A stretch of 64,000 nucleotides of DNA from Vibrio tritonius (GTDB lineage: Bacteria; Pseudomonadota; Gammaproteobacteria; Enterobacterales; Vibrionaceae): assembly GCF_001547935.1 (NCBI RefSeq), contig NZ_AP014635.1:2976001-3040000 (forward strand), read 5' to 3'. The notes under the pieces were generated by a model. The model searched no databases. It was not told the DNA's origin and saw only the letters and a program-made list of their open reading frames with translations. Shown piece after piece: positions 13,934-23,452 of this stretch (positions within the stretch are counted from its first letter, which is position 1; each line of letters starts with the position of its first letter). The position numbers were made by a program, and so were the translations under genes.

Positions 13934-14311
13934 TTAGGCTTCTGCAATCACAGTTGCCATCGCATAATGTTTTTCATCTGATATTGAAAGATGCCAATAG
14001 CAAATACCACGCCTATCGGCGATTTCTTTTGCCACTCCAGACACCTGCAATAATGGCTTACCCAATTCATCATGAGTAATAGTGAAGTGCTGAAACGACA
14101 CCCCCTGCGCAATGCCGGTCCCTAGCGCTTTGACTGCCGCTTCTTTCGCCGCAAAACGCTTCGCTAAAAAGCGTGCAGGCTGCTTGTGCTCAGCAAAAGC
14201 TGTCAGCTCTTGAGGCGTTAAAAGACGTTTAGCCAATGCGTCACCACTGCGACCAAGCACCTTTTCTATACGTTCAATTTCAGCGATGTCTGTTCCTAAT
14301 CCAATAATCAT
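13934..14311 (-). CDS. acpS: Holo-[acyl-carrier-protein] synthase
   Basis: 125 aa, the usual AcpS length. It transfers 4'-phosphopantetheine from CoA to a serine of acyl carrier protein, activating fatty acid synthesis. The two family motifs are present: [12 protein letters not shown] at the N-terminus with the metal-binding Asp, and [15 protein letters not shown] near the middle with the Glu and Lys of the active site. It is the last gene of the rnc-era-recO-pdxJ-acpS group; pdxJ ends 9 bases upstream of its start. E. coli has the same order. Confidence 0.96.
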   Translation of the reverse strand: MIIGLGTDIAEIERIEKVLGRSGDALAKRLLTPQELTAFAEHKQPARFLAKRFAAKEAAVKALGTGIAQGVSFQHFTITHDELGKPLLQVSGVAKEIADRRGICYWHLSISDEKHYAMATVIAEA

Positions 14312-14320
14312 AACCAGCTC

Positions 14321-15052
14321 TTAGCGACGAGCATCCAGCATCACCGCTTTCATGTCGGCAACGGCTTTTGCTAATCCATCAAACACCGCTCGCCCCATAA
14401 TCGAGTGGCCAATGTTCAATTCATAGATTTCTGGCAATGCGGCTATTGCTGCTACGTTGTGGTACGTTAGGCCGTGACCCGCATTAACGGTAATACCAAG
14501 ATCTGCAGCATAGCTTGCCGCAGCTGAGATTTTTTTCAGCTCAGCTTGTTGCTCGGATTCCGTTTCTGCATCCGAGTAATGACCAGTATGAAGTTCAATA
14601 AATGGAGCACCACACGCTTTCGCTGCATCTATTTGTTCACGGTCTGCATCAATAAACAGAGAAACACGAATGCCTGCTGAGGTTAGTTTTTCGGTTGCCG
14701 CTTTAACTTTGTCTAGTTGACCAAGAACGTCTAATCCACCTTCAGTGGTTAACTCTTCCCGTTTTTCAGGAACCAAACACACATACTCTGGTTTGGTTTG
14801 CAAAGCGATTTCAACCATTTCATCAGTCACAGCCATTTCAAGGTTCATGCGTGTTTGCAGTGTTTCACGCAGAATACGCACATCGCGATCGTTAATATGA
14901 CGGCGGTCTTCGCGTAAATGAATGGTAATACCGTCCGCACCTGCACGCTCGGCAATTTCAGCTGCATGGACTGGATCGGGATATTTCGTACCACGTGCAT
15001 TACGCAATGTCGCGATATGGTCGATATTCACACCTAATAAAATTGAGCTCAT
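14321..15052 (-). CDS. pdxJ: Pyridoxine 5'-phosphate synthase
   Basis: 243 aa TIM-barrel enzyme that condenses 1-deoxyxylulose 5-phosphate with 3-amino-1-hydroxyacetone 1-phosphate, forming pyridoxine 5'-phosphate, in the cytoplasm. Conserved stretches are [16 protein letters not shown] at the N-terminus, then [37 protein letters not shown], and the C-terminal [10 protein letters not shown] and [11 protein letters not shown]. Its start overlaps the recO stop by four bases (ATGA), indicating translational coupling. Confidence 0.97.
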   Translation of the reverse strand: MSSILLGVNIDHIATLRNARGTKYPDPVHAAEIAERAGADGITIHLREDRRHINDRDVRILRETLQTRMNLEMAVTDEMVEIALQTKPEYVCLVPEKREELTTEGGLDVLGQLDKVKAATEKLTSAGIRVSLFIDADREQIDAAKACGAPFIELHTGHYSDAETESEQQAELKKISAAASYAADLGITVNAGHGLTYHNVAAIAALPEIYELNIGHSIMGRAVFDGLAKAVADMKAVMLDARR

Positions 15053-15774
15053 TTTCCTGTACTCCGTGCTCTGGGTAGAATGGCTTGTCTAAACAATTCT
15101 CGGCTCTTTAAAGGTCTACCACCGAGATAAGGTTTTAGGGCAATGCGCGTAAAACGCTTCGCCGCCTGTAATTGTTCTTTGGTCGTAAACCGCCGTTCAC
15201 TAATAGCGATTAATTCATTTCCTACAAAGGTGAGATTATCCCGTCTGACCGAAGCAATAAAGCCCTTTTGTTCGCGATAGCGGTAGGTCATATCAGGATC
15301 AACTGGCTCACCAGTTCCGGCACAATGCAAAAAGTCTACCCCATACCCCATAGCCGATAACAGCGCTAACTCGAAGCGCCTTAGCGGCGGCTCTGGGTTA
15401 TCCCACTGCACTAACTCCGTTAAAGCAAGCAAATAATCGTGGAATAAATCGGGATGAGGCACTTCTGGGGCTAACACTCTATCCACCAGCTCATTAACAT
15501 ACATGGCTGAGTAGAGGCTAATTCCGGTTAGAGGTAACCCAAGGCTTATTGGCTCTGCTTGGCGCAAGGTCTTCATAGATCCTTTACCAGACCATTTTAG
15601 AAGCAAGGGGGTAAAAGGTTGCAAAGCACCTTTGAGGTTAGAGCGTTTCGCTCGCGCCCCTTTTGCCATCAAACTAATGCGTCCATATTCTTCACTGAAC
15701 ACGTCGAGAATAAGGCTAGATTCACTGTAAGGGCGTCGATGCAAAACAAAGCAGCGTTGCAAACCGTCAGACAT
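15049..15774 (-). CDS. recO: DNA repair protein RecO
   Basis: 241 aa. RecO works with RecR and RecF to load RecA on SSB-coated single-stranded DNA and can anneal strands. The N-terminal OB fold (about residues 1-80) has the family pattern [19 protein letters not shown] and [17 protein letters not shown]; the rest is helical with [22 protein letters not shown] residues. The C-terminus [10 protein letters not shown] is also typical. It lies downstream of era with a 91-base gap that contains a hairpin, and overlaps pdxJ by four bases. Confidence 0.95.
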   Translation of the reverse strand: MSDGLQRCFVLHRRPYSESSLILDVFSEEYGRISLMAKGARAKRSNLKGALQPFTPLLLKWSGKGSMKTLRQAEPISLGLPLTGISLYSAMYVNELVDRVLAPEVPHPDLFHDYLLALTELVQWDNPEPPLRRFELALLSAMGYGVDFLHCAGTGEPVDPDMTYRYREQKGFIASVRRDNLTFVGNELIAISERRFTTKEQLQAAKRFTRIALKPYLGGRPLKSRELFRQAILPRARSTGK

Positions 15775-15815
15775 ACTATTTCTATTCCAAATAAAACACC
15801 GTGACGGTCACAAGA

Positions 15816-15845
15816 TAAGGTAGCCCTAAAAGCCAGGCTACCTTA
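15816..15845 (-). other. Hairpin in the era-recO spacer without a T-run
   Basis: Arms TAAGGTAGCC and GGCTACCTTA are perfectly complementary over 10 bp around a 10-base loop. On the transcribed strand it is followed by ATCTTG, so strong termination is unlikely. It may set mRNA stability between era and recO or be an RNase target; that is inference. Confidence 0.55.
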
Positions 15846-15865
15846 GAAGAGAAGATGAAATTGCG

Positions 15866-16831
15866 TTATAGGTCGTCGATGTAACCAAGTGAACGCAGTG
15901 CACGTTCATCATCAGCCCAACCCGATTTCACTTTAACCCAAGTTTCCAAATAGACTTTACGGCCAAAGAGATCTTCCATATCCAAACGTGCCTCGCGACC
16001 AATCGTTTTGATCTTCTCACCTTTGGTACCAATCACCATTTTCTTCTGACCAGTACGTTCAACCAGAATCAAGGCATTGATATGGAACCCATCAGTATCT
16101 GGATTGTAGTCGAAGCGTTCAATTTCCACGGTGACAGAGTAAGGTAACTCTTCACCAGTAAAGCGCATTAACTTTTCACGAATAATCTCTGACGCCATAA
16201 AGCGTTGAGAACGGTCAGTCACATACTCTTCTGGGAAATGATGCACAGCCTTAGGCAAGTGATCACGAACATGCTTGCGCAGTACTTCGACATTTTTACC
16301 CAGCTTGGCAGAAATTGGCACGATATCAACAAAAGGATGGCGAGCAGCAAGCTCGTGCATGTGCAGCATCACATCATTTTTGTCTTTAACGTTATCCACT
16401 TTGTTCACACAAAGAACGATTGGAAAGTTAGCAGTCACTAACTTATTAAACACCATTTCGTCATCTGCAGACCAATGCGTCCCCTCAACAACAAACAAAA
16501 CAAGGTTAACGTCACTTAGCGAACTGTTAGCAGCTCGGTTCATCAGGCGGTTAATTGCCCGTTTTTCTTCGATGTGAAGCCCAGGAGTATCCACGTAGAT
16601 TGCTTGGAAATCACCATCAGTTTCTACACCCATTATACGGTGGCGAGTTGTTTGTGGTTTACGTGAGGTAATAGAAATCTTTTGCCCAAGAATATTATTC
16701 AAGAGCGTTGATTTACCTACGTTTGGACGCCCAACGATCGCAATAAAACCACAATGTTGGTTTTCCGGTAACGATGTTGGCTGAGGTTTTGACTCAAAAA
16801 ATGCGTCAATATCAAATTCTTTATCAGACAT
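15866..16831 (-). CDS. era: GTPase Era, 16S rRNA maturation factor
   Basis: 321 aa, slightly longer than E. coli Era (301) because of an N-terminal tail of about 25 residues before the G domain. G1 is [10 protein letters not shown]3 is DTPGLH, G4 is NKVD. A C-terminal KH domain (about 225-310) with [12 protein letters not shown] binds the 3' end of 16S rRNA during 30S assembly. Its start overlaps the rnc stop by 8 bases, as in the conserved rnc-era operon. Confidence 0.97.
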   Translation of the reverse strand: MSDKEFDIDAFFESKPQPTSLPENQHCGFIAIVGRPNVGKSTLLNNILGQKISITSRKPQTTRHRIMGVETDGDFQAIYVDTPGLHIEEKRAINRLMNRAANSSLSDVNLVLFVVEGTHWSADDEMVFNKLVTANFPIVLCVNKVDNVKDKNDVMLHMHELAARHPFVDIVPISAKLGKNVEVLRKHVRDHLPKAVHHFPEEYVTDRSQRFMASEIIREKLMRFTGEELPYSVTVEIERFDYNPDTDGFHINALILVERTGQKKMVIGTKGEKIKTIGREARLDMEDLFGRKVYLETWVKVKSGWADDERALRSLGYIDDL

Positions 16832-17501
16832 TAATAAGTTGCTCTAACGCGGTTTCCGCAGCCGCTTGCTCTGCCTTGCGACGACTGGTGCCTTTACCGA
16901 TAACAGGCTCTCCGACGCCCGCTACTTCACACGACACAGTAAATTCCTGATTGTGTGCCTCACCTTTGATGTTAGTTACAGTATAGACAGGAAGTGGCTT
17001 TCTTCTGCCCTGTAAAAACTCTTGTAGGCGAGTTTTTGGATCTTTCTGAGAAACACCCGGTTTGATAGAGTCCAAACGGCTTTGATACCAACTCAAAATA
17101 ATGCCACGCACTACTTCTATGTCACTATCTAAATAAATCGCCCCGATTATCGCTTCTACAGCATCGGCCAAGATTGAATCACGACGGTAACCGCCACTTT
17201 TCAACTCGCCTGGACCTAATTTTAAGTAATCTCCTAGACCAAATTCACGGCCTAGCTCCGCTAAGGTATTACCACGTACCAAAGTCGCACGCATACGACT
17301 CATGTCACCTTCATTAACTTTAGGGAAACGATGGTAAAGATCATCAGCGATAACAAAACTTAAAATTGAATCGCCCAGAAACTCAAGACGTTCATTATGT
17401 TTTCCGTTGGCGCTGCGATGAGTCAGCGCCAAATTAATCAGCTCAGCCTGCTGAAAAACATAGCCGAGCTTCGTTTCTAATGTACTAATAGGAGAAGTCA
17501 T
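16824..17501 (-). CDS. rnc: Ribonuclease III
   Basis: 225 aa. It cleaves double-stranded RNA, including the rRNA precursor stems of the rrn operon found in this window. The endonuclease signature [11 protein letters not shown] is at about 38-48, and the second acidic site [13 protein letters not shown] near 115. The C-terminal dsRNA-binding domain (about 155-224) ends with [15 protein letters not shown]. It follows lepB after 35 bases and overlaps era. In E. coli the rnc leader is cleaved by RNase III itself; here the nearest strong hairpin is between lepA and lepB. Confidence 0.97.
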   Translation of the reverse strand: MTSPISTLETKLGYVFQQAELINLALTHRSANGKHNERLEFLGDSILSFVIADDLYHRFPKVNEGDMSRMRATLVRGNTLAELGREFGLGDYLKLGPGELKSGGYRRDSILADAVEAIIGAIYLDSDIEVVRGIILSWYQSRLDSIKPGVSQKDPKTRLQEFLQGRRKPLPVYTVTNIKGEAHNQEFTVSCEVAGVGEPVIGKGTSRRKAEQAAAETALEQLINV

Positions 17502-17536
17502 ACTCTCTCGATGTGTTATTTCTAGATAAATCTAGT

Positions 17537-18433
17537 CTAGTTAATGCCACCGATGCGGTTAAAACGCACACCAGTTGGTACCCACGTAGGTAGTGCACTA
17601 TCAGGCGAACGATCAAAGACGAAACTGATCCAAATACCGACCGCTTTACCTACTAAGTTTTTCTCTGGCACAAAGCCCCAGAAACGGCTATCTGCGCTAT
17701 TGTCACGGTTATCCCCCATCATAAAGTAATGACCTTCTGGAACAACCCATTCATTAACGCCGGCGCGAGGTTCATATGCACTGACTCTATCAGCCTGCAT
17801 CGGATTGATCAAAATTTGATGCTTGACCTCGCCTAACTGTTCATCCAACTGCATCAATTGAGTATAACCTTGCGCAAAATCACTCTCATGCAAGTTCGTC
17901 AATGGAACGGGTTTACACTCTGATGTGCCTTTAGCTTGGATGCAAATTTGTTTCAAACTGCTATAACGAATCGTATCCCCTGGCAAACCAACAACACGCT
18001 TAATGTAATCAATACTAGGGTTTTTAGGGTAACGAAAAACAACAATATCACCACGTTTTGGCTCGCTCGTTGGTATTAACGTTTTGTGCCAAACAGGATC
18101 TTTTAAGCCATACGCGTATTTTTCCACCACGATAAAATCACCAACTAACAAGGTTGGCATCATAGAGCCTGACGGAATTTGAAACGGTTCAAAAATAAAA
18201 GAACGTAGAATCAATACAAATGCGATAACAGGAAATATAGAGACCGCATTTTCTACCCACCAAGGCTGTGGATCGATTTTTTTAGACAACTCAGGATCGA
18301 TACCATTGGTTTCTGTTTGTAAGTCGGTCAATTTTTGCTGACGCTTCTTCGCCCAAACAAGTTTCTCTAACACCCAAACCACACCAGTGACTAAGGTAAG
18401 AATTACCAAAAAGAGTGAAAATGTATTGGCCAT
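17537..18433 (-). CDS. lepB: Signal peptidase I
   Basis: 298 aa. It removes signal peptides from Sec and Tat substrates at the periplasmic face of the inner membrane. Two N-terminal membrane helices are visible (about 4-22 and 63-82). The catalytic Ser lies in PSGSMMPTLLVGDF (near 91), and the general-base Lys in YIKRVVGLPGD (near 145). The SPase I box E motif GDNRDNSADSRFWG is intact. It is in the lepA-lepB-rnc order seen in E. coli. Confidence 0.97.
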   Translation of the reverse strand: MANTFSLFLVILTLVTGVVWVLEKLVWAKKRQQKLTDLQTETNGIDPELSKKIDPQPWWVENAVSIFPVIAFVLILRSFIFEPFQIPSGSMMPTLLVGDFIVVEKYAYGLKDPVWHKTLIPTSEPKRGDIVVFRYPKNPSIDYIKRVVGLPGDTIRYSSLKQICIQAKGTSECKPVPLTNLHESDFAQGYTQLMQLDEQLGEVKHQILINPMQADRVSAYEPRAGVNEWVVPEGHYFMMGDNRDNSADSRFWGFVPEKNLVGKAVGIWISFVFDRSPDSALPTWVPTGVRFNRIGGIN

Positions 18434-18458
18434 CGAATTCCCTTATCTAAAAATACGA

Positions 18459-18486
18459 AAGTGAAAGGGCCGAAACCCTTTCACTT
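18459..18486 (-). other. Perfect 11-bp hairpin in the lepA-lepB spacer
   Basis: Arms AAGTGAAAGGG and CCCTTTCACTT enclose a 6-base loop. No T-run follows on the transcribed strand. It lies in the 89-base gap between lepA and lepB, upstream of rnc, and is a plausible processing or stability element. Confidence 0.6.
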
Positions 18487-18522
18487 GAGATGGTGATACT
18501 AACGCAGTAAAGCAACCAAAAA

Positions 18523-20316
18523 TTACTTATCGCCTACGTGCAGAATGGCTAAGAACGCTTCTTGTGGTAATTCTACGTTACCAATCTGTTTCATGCGTTT
18601 TTTACCTTCTTTCTGTTTCTTCAACAGTTTTTTCTTACGACTAACGTCACCGCCATAACATTTTGCCAATACGTTCTTACGTAATTGTTTCACCGTTGAA
18701 CGAGCAATAATGTGGTTACCGATGGCCGCTTGAATCGCGATATCGAACATTTGGCGAGGAATGAACTCTTTCATCTTCTCAACCAATAGACGACCACGCG
18801 TTTGTGATTGGTCTTTATGCGTGATAATAGCAAGAGCATCGACACGCTCACCATTAAGGAGAACGTCAACACGAACCATATCTGATGTTTCAAAACGTTG
18901 GAAACCGTAATCCAAAGAAGCATAACCACGAGAGGTTGATTTCAAACGGTCGAAGAAGTCTAGAACCACTTCAGCCATCGGAATATCGTAAGTCAGCGCA
19001 ACTTGGTTACCGTGGTAAACCATGTCATGTTGCACACCGCGCTTCTCAACACATAACGTAATAACGTTGCCCAAGTAATCAGCAGGAACAAGGATATTAC
19101 AACGAGCGATAGGCTCACGAACTTCCTCAATGTCATTCACAGCTGGAAGTTTCGCTGGACTATCAACGTAAATCACTTCGCCGTCAGTTTTCTCAACTTC
19201 GTAAACTACGGTTGGCGCTGTGGTGATAAGGTCTAGGTCGTATTCACGCTCTAACCGTTCTTGGATAATTTCCATGTGCAGCATTCCCAAGAAGCCACAA
19301 CGGAAACCAAAACCAAGCGCTGCTGATGTTTCTGGCTCATAGAACAATGACGCATCGTTCAGAGACAATTTACCCAACGCATCACGGAAGTTTTCATAAT
19401 CATCAGATGATACAGGGAACAGACCAGCATAAACCTGAGGCTTCACTTTTTTAAAGCCCGGTAGTGGTTTTTCACAACCATTTTTCGATAACGTGAGCGT
19501 ATCACCCACTGGCGCACCAAGAATATCCTTGATACCACATACAACCCAGCCCACTTCACCGGTGTCTAGTTCATTGGTATCGACTTGTTTTGGCGTAAAG
19601 ATACCAAGACGGTCAACACCCCAAACTTGGCCAGTACTCATCACTTTGATCTTGTCGTTTTTCTTCAGCTTACCGTTTTTAATACGCACCAAAGATACAA
19701 CACCAAGGTAGTTATCAAACCATGAGTCAATGATAAGCGCTTGAAGAGGCGCATCCGGATCGCCTTCTGGCGCAGGAATTGTGCGGACAATCTCTTCTAA
19801 TACTTCATCGACACCAACCCCAGTCTTCGCTGAACAGCGCACAGCTTCCATCGCGTCAATACCCACGATGTCTTCAATTTCTTCAGCTACACGCTCAGGT
19901 TCTGCTGCAGGAAGGTCAATTTTATTCAGGATAGGAACCACTTCCAAATCCATCTCAATCGCGGTGTAACAGTTAGCCAGTGTTTGAGCTTCAACACCTT
20001 GGCCTGCGTCAACTACCAACAATGCCCCTTCACACGCAGCAAGAGAACGAGACACTTCGTATGAAAAGTCAACGTGTCCTGGAGTATCGATAAAGTTTAA
20101 CTGATAGGTTTCGCCATCTTTTGCTTTGTAATCGAGAGTCACACTCTGAGCTTTGATGGTAATGCCACGCTCACGTTCAAGATCCATAGAATCGAGAACC
20201 TGTGCTGCCATTTCACGGTCGCTCAATCCACCACAGACTTGGATTAAACGGTCAGATAAAGTCGACTTACCATGGTCGATATGCGCGATGATCGAAAAGT
20301 TACGAATGTGCTTCAT
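18523..20316 (-). CDS. lepA: Elongation factor 4 (back-translocating GTPase LepA)
   Basis: 597 aa, close to E. coli LepA (599). It is a ribosome-binding translational GTPase. G1 is AHIDHGKST near residue 11, G2 RERGITI, G3 DTPGHVD, G4 NKIDLP. The distinctive C-terminal LepA domain is complete with [20 protein letters not shown] and the basic end [18 protein letters not shown]. It heads the lepA-lepB-rnc-era group, 111 bases downstream of rseC. Confidence 0.98.
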   Translation of the reverse strand: MKHIRNFSIIAHIDHGKSTLSDRLIQVCGGLSDREMAAQVLDSMDLERERGITIKAQSVTLDYKAKDGETYQLNFIDTPGHVDFSYEVSRSLAACEGALLVVDAGQGVEAQTLANCYTAIEMDLEVVPILNKIDLPAAEPERVAEEIEDIVGIDAMEAVRCSAKTGVGVDEVLEEIVRTIPAPEGDPDAPLQALIIDSWFDNYLGVVSLVRIKNGKLKKNDKIKVMSTGQVWGVDRLGIFTPKQVDTNELDTGEVGWVVCGIKDILGAPVGDTLTLSKNGCEKPLPGFKKVKPQVYAGLFPVSSDDYENFRDALGKLSLNDASLFYEPETSAALGFGFRCGFLGMLHMEIIQERLEREYDLDLITTAPTVVYEVEKTDGEVIYVDSPAKLPAVNDIEEVREPIARCNILVPADYLGNVITLCVEKRGVQHDMVYHGNQVALTYDIPMAEVVLDFFDRLKSTSRGYASLDYGFQRFETSDMVRVDVLLNGERVDALAIITHKDQSQTRGRLLVEKMKEFIPRQMFDIAIQAAIGNHIIARSTVKQLRKNVLAKCYGGDVSRKKKLLKKQKEGKKRMKQIGNVELPQEAFLAILHVGDK

Positions 20317-20356
20317 AGATTTGGGATGACTAAGCTCTTTAAAATTAAGACAATAG

Positions 20357-20377
20357 AATGCCGCCTATGGCGGCATT
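20357..20377 (-). terminator. Possible terminator between rseC and lepA
   Basis: Nine-base arms AATGCCGCC and GGCGGCATT with a 3-base loop. On the minus strand it is followed by CTATTGTCTTAATTTT, a weak T-rich tail. It may attenuate read-through from rpoE-rseABC into lepA, or may only be a stability hairpin. Confidence 0.45.
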
Positions 20378-20427
20378 TCATTCAAGTTGGGCGATTCTAA
20401 CCAATTTCGCTTGGGTTCGCACCTTAT

Positions 20428-20898
20428 TTAAACAATAGGCTCTCCCAGCACTCTAAGCAAAATAACCTCTTGCTGAGAACGTTGTTCAAGACGAGGGGAT
20501 AAGAACTTCGCCAATGCGATGCCCAATAAAATAAATAAAAAAGAGCAGGCGATGACGATGCCTTCACCCATATTTAAAGCAGGTGCAAGCCATTGGTTGG
20601 CAATCCAAGCACCCAAAATCATCATAAACAGAGGAACCAAATACACCAAAGCTGCCGACTGCAGCAGGCTTTTTTCAGGAAAGCCTATCTCAACCACTTG
20701 CCCTTGATGGACAGATTTTGACGTATTTAAGGTCCATAACAACGCTTTTTTACCGATAGCTTTGGATACAATGCCGGTTCCACAACTTTTCGATGAAGAA
20801 CAGCTGCTGCAACTGGTTGTTTGCTCACAACTTAATTGAATCTCATATCCCTGTGATTGAGGACTTACCTGCATCACAGTCGCTAATGCGGTCATCAT
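20428..20898 (-). CDS. rseC: SoxR-reducing / sigma-E accessory protein RseC
   Basis: 156 aa inner-membrane protein. A cysteine-rich N-terminal segment (C-x5-C-x2-C-x5-C, residues about 24-39) fits the redox role of the RseC/RsxC family, which reduces SoxR with the Rsx complex. Two adjacent membrane helices follow at about 80-100 and 110-130. It is the fourth gene of rpoE-rseA-rseB-rseC, 2 bases after rseB. Two consecutive ATG codons could start it. Its contribution to sigma-E control is minor in E. coli. Confidence 0.9.
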   Translation of the reverse strand: MMTALATVMQVSPQSQGYEIQLSCEQTTSCSSCSSSKSCGTGIVSKAIGKKALLWTLNTSKSVHQGQVVEIGFPEKSLLQSAALVYLVPLFMMILGAWIANQWLAPALNMGEGIVIACSFLFILLGIALAKFLSPRLEQRSQQEVILLRVLGEPIV

Positions 20899-20900
20899 GG

Positions 20901-21860
20901 CTATTTGGCTCCTTGCGGATTGAACCGAACAGATTGCGCGACTCGTTGAGCCGTTTGTGGGGGAATATCACCCACGACAGAAATCTCATTCGTACCTTCC
21001 ACATAACTTTGCACCGTACGACGACCTTGTCTAATCAATTGGTTTTTAAGCGAATTATTATCACGCTCAGAAACATAGACAGAAAAACTAAATAGGCCAT
21101 CAGAGAACATTTGACTCTCCACTAAACGGTCAGTAATCGCCATTCTATAACGATTAATTTCCATCGCTTTGAATCCATCAGGCACCCATTCTACAGACCA
21201 ATGGGCCTGTTTGATATTCCCTTTAGGGATAGATAATACCTCTGGCAGTTGAACACTGTTCAACCCTGACATTAACTGCGCCAATTTATCATTGAGCGAA
21301 TAAGAGATCGTACGGTATTGCTCGAGCACCTCACCATCCCTATCAACCAAATCTGCTCTCAAGGGTAAATCACTGTGTTCATCCACCCAGAGCACATAGG
21401 AGTAACGCAACCCATCTTTAGGTACGATACGCAAAACTTGGCATGGCGCTCCCGCCTCGCGAGCGCGACCGATTTTGACGAAATCATAGTATTTACCAAT
21501 TTGGTCTACATCGCTATTCAACATAGGAATCAATGGCGCAACCATGTTGCTCGACTCAATCGTGAAGGGCTCTACACCTGGTTCGATATAACTGACTTCA
21601 TCCCCACGACGAATCACTTCACGCACCGGCCCACTCAAGTAAACCAGATGAGCAAATTGCTGATCTTTTTCACGGGCGTGGCGATACAGGATAGGTTCAA
21701 TACTATTTTTCTTAATCAGGATATAAGAAAGCTCATAATTGAGTTGCTGACTTGCTTTGTTCATTTGATGCAACAACGCCTCTGCAGAAGGCTCTTCTGC
21801 AAAGGCAACTGGTGTATTCAAACTGAACAGCATCAGCGTACTGATCAGAAATTTCTTCAT
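20901..21860 (-). CDS. rseB: Periplasmic sigma-E regulator RseB
   Basis: 319 aa with a clear signal peptide ending near residue 21 (a hydrophobic run, then VAFA-EE). The mature protein has the MucB/RseB large lipid-binding-like domain and a smaller C-terminal domain that grips the periplasmic part of RseA, shielding it from DegS; lipopolysaccharide intermediates relieve this. Conserved stretches include LYRHAREKDQQFAHLVYLSG and YSYVLWVDEHSDLPLRADL. Its start overlaps rseA by 4 bases. Confidence 0.95.
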   Translation of the reverse strand: MKKFLISTLMLFSLNTPVAFAEEPSAEALLHQMNKASQQLNYELSYILIKKNSIEPILYRHAREKDQQFAHLVYLSGPVREVIRRGDEVSYIEPGVEPFTIESSNMVAPLIPMLNSDVDQIGKYYDFVKIGRAREAGAPCQVLRIVPKDGLRYSYVLWVDEHSDLPLRADLVDRDGEVLEQYRTISYSLNDKLAQLMSGLNSVQLPEVLSIPKGNIKQAHWSVEWVPDGFKAMEINRYRMAITDRLVESQMFSDGLFSFSVYVSERDNNSLKNQLIRQGRRTVQSYVEGTNEISVVGDIPPQTAQRVAQSVRFNPQGAK

Positions 21861-22501
21861 TCAACTACCGGTTCAATTGGGTCATTTTGAGTTGTTGCAG
21901 CATTACCTTCACTATTCAACCGCAATTGCAGCTCATAGTCTTGCAGCAGTGCATTAACGCGACGACGTTGCTCTTGTAGATTCGCTTCATGACTTTGCTT
22001 TTGCACAGAGTCCCGGGTCAAACTTACAGGCTCAGCCGTTCCAGATAGAGGGATTGTTTGTAAAACTGGAATCTGGTCATCTTGTGACTGTGCGCCTGGC
22101 GCATGATTGCCATTTCCGTATTGTTGAACTCCAAGAATCACCACAAACGAGACACAAGCGGCCACTGCAACTTGGCCTAATTGAGATAGCCATGCAGGCA
22201 TCTGCCGACGAGCTTTTGCCGGCACGGGTTGTTCTTCCACCGTTAACGGTGTTTCCGCAACCACTCTTAACGGAGCCGTTGCGTTAGTGTTATGCACTGG
22301 TTCATTTTCCAGAGCAAGAGCGACACTTTCAGCAATATTCCACTCAGGTCTTTCTGGAGCATCCCCGCGCAGCACATCACCAATAAGATGATAATGTTCC
22401 CACGCCTCAAGACCTTCTTGATCGTCGACTAATTCTTGAATTAGTACTTTATCGATCAATTCTCCATCCATGAGAGCTGAAAGTTTTTCTTTGTCAGCCA
22501 T
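21857..22501 (-). CDS. rseA: Anti-sigma-E factor RseA
   Basis: 214 aa from the ATG at 22499-22501 (MADKEKLSALMDGEL), which aligns with the conserved anti-sigma opening; an upstream in-frame ATG at 22513 adds only MVKR and lacks a better ribosome site. The N-terminal cytoplasmic domain binds and inhibits sigma-E. A single membrane helix (about 122-140, VAVAACVSFVVILGV) leads to a Gln-rich periplasmic domain that RseB binds and that DegS and RseP cleave in sequence. It lies 33 bases after rpoE. Confidence 0.94.
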   Translation of the reverse strand: MADKEKLSALMDGELIDKVLIQELVDDQEGLEAWEHYHLIGDVLRGDAPERPEWNIAESVALALENEPVHNTNATAPLRVVAETPLTVEEQPVPAKARRQMPAWLSQLGQVAVAACVSFVVILGVQQYGNGNHAPGAQSQDDQIPVLQTIPLSGTAEPVSLTRDSVQKQSHEANLQEQRRRVNALLQDYELQLRLNSEGNAATTQNDPIEPVVE

Positions 22502-22534
22502 TCTTTTCACCATAAATAGTTACTAACACTAGCG

Positions 22535-23107
22535 TTAGAGCAGAGGATTAATTCTCTTTTCCACCGCTTCTCTAGCACGGAAGATACGAGAACGTACAGT
22601 ACCAACAGGGCAATCCATTACCTGTGCGATTTCCTCGTAACTCAAGCCATCTAGCTCGCGCAACGTCATCGCGGTTTTCAAATCTTCAGGCAATGCTTCA
22701 ATCGCCCCGAACACTGCCGCTTTCAATTCTTTGGACAACGTTAAGTTTTCAGGGTTCGATATTTCTTTAAGGGCATTACCCGTTTCATAAAATTCAGCTT
22801 CTTCAGCATCAACATCGCTAGCCGGCGGTCGGCGACTTTGGGCAACAATATGATTTTTAGCAGTATTAACAGCAATACGATATAGCCATGTGTAAAACGC
22901 ACTCTCTCCGCGGAAAGTAGGAATCGCACGATACGCTTTGATAAACGCTTCTTGTGCTACATCAGCCACATCGCCGGAATTGCTCACATACCTAGAAATA
23001 AGGTTGCAGACTTTGTTCTGATATCTCAGTACCAGAAGGTTAAAAGCTTGCTTATCTCCGTTCTGAACTCGCTCAATCAATATCTGATCGGTTAGCTGCT
23101 CGTTCAT
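22535..23107 (-). CDS. rpoE: RNA polymerase sigma-E factor (ECF)
   Basis: 190 aa group 4 (ECF) sigma factor for the envelope-stress response. Region 2 (about 10-95) includes FNLLVLRYQNKVCNL and FIKAYRAIPTFRGESAFYTWLYRIA; region 4 (about 135-185) ends with SYEEIAQVMDCPVGTVRSRIFRAREA, a helix-turn-helix for the -35 element. It heads rpoE-rseA-rseB-rseC; a sigma-E-type -35 box lies about 120 bases upstream, which fits autoregulation. It is divergent from nadB. Confidence 0.97.
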   Translation of the reverse strand: MNEQLTDQILIERVQNGDKQAFNLLVLRYQNKVCNLISRYVSNSGDVADVAQEAFIKAYRAIPTFRGESAFYTWLYRIAVNTAKNHIVAQSRRPPASDVDAEEAEFYETGNALKEISNPENLTLSKELKAAVFGAIEALPEDLKTAMTLRELDGLSYEEIAQVMDCPVGTVRSRIFRAREAVEKRINPLL

Positions 23108-23207
23108 TCGAGCGGTTACTCCTATTGTTATATCCCCCTACCTTCTCAGATATGGGCATTAATTGTGCAGAATGTTCTATTCGACACCACTGCTTACATG
23201 AGCACTA

Positions 23208-23235
23208 TTGTGACTCTCAGGCTGAGAAAAAGTTC
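23208..23235 (-). promoter_or_regulatory. Candidate sigma-E-dependent rpoE promoter
   Basis: On the minus strand GAACTT (complement of 23230-23235) is followed after 16 bases by TCACAA (complement of 23208-23213). The -35 matches the sigma-E core GAACTT exactly; the -10 is only a partial match to TCTGA/TCTAA. Position upstream of rpoE supports autoregulation, which is known for this operon. Confidence 0.5.
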
Positions 23236-23252
23236 AATTCTCTGTGAAATTT

Positions 23253-23272
23253 TTACCAATATGAATTGGTAA
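23253..23272. promoter_or_regulatory. 8-bp palindrome in the rpoE-nadB divergent region
   Basis: TTACCAAT and ATTGGTAA form a perfect inverted repeat around ATGA, about 180 bases before nadB and just upstream of the candidate rpoE promoter. It looks like an operator for a dimeric regulator; the protein is unknown. The rest of the 345-base intergenic region (23108-23452) shows no other gene. Confidence 0.45.
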
Positions 23273-23452
23273 TGTGACGTAATCTAGGTTTGCATAAAAA
23301 CAGCTTAAGATATTGAAGAAGTCACTGTAAAAACACAATAGCATTTACTCAAGTAATGTATTCCTTTACGACTCAGGGCCTGAAATCACATTAACTCATA
23401 AGAGTTTGAGGAATACTTTCACCATCAACTTTCGTTCAGGAATGGAATTAGT

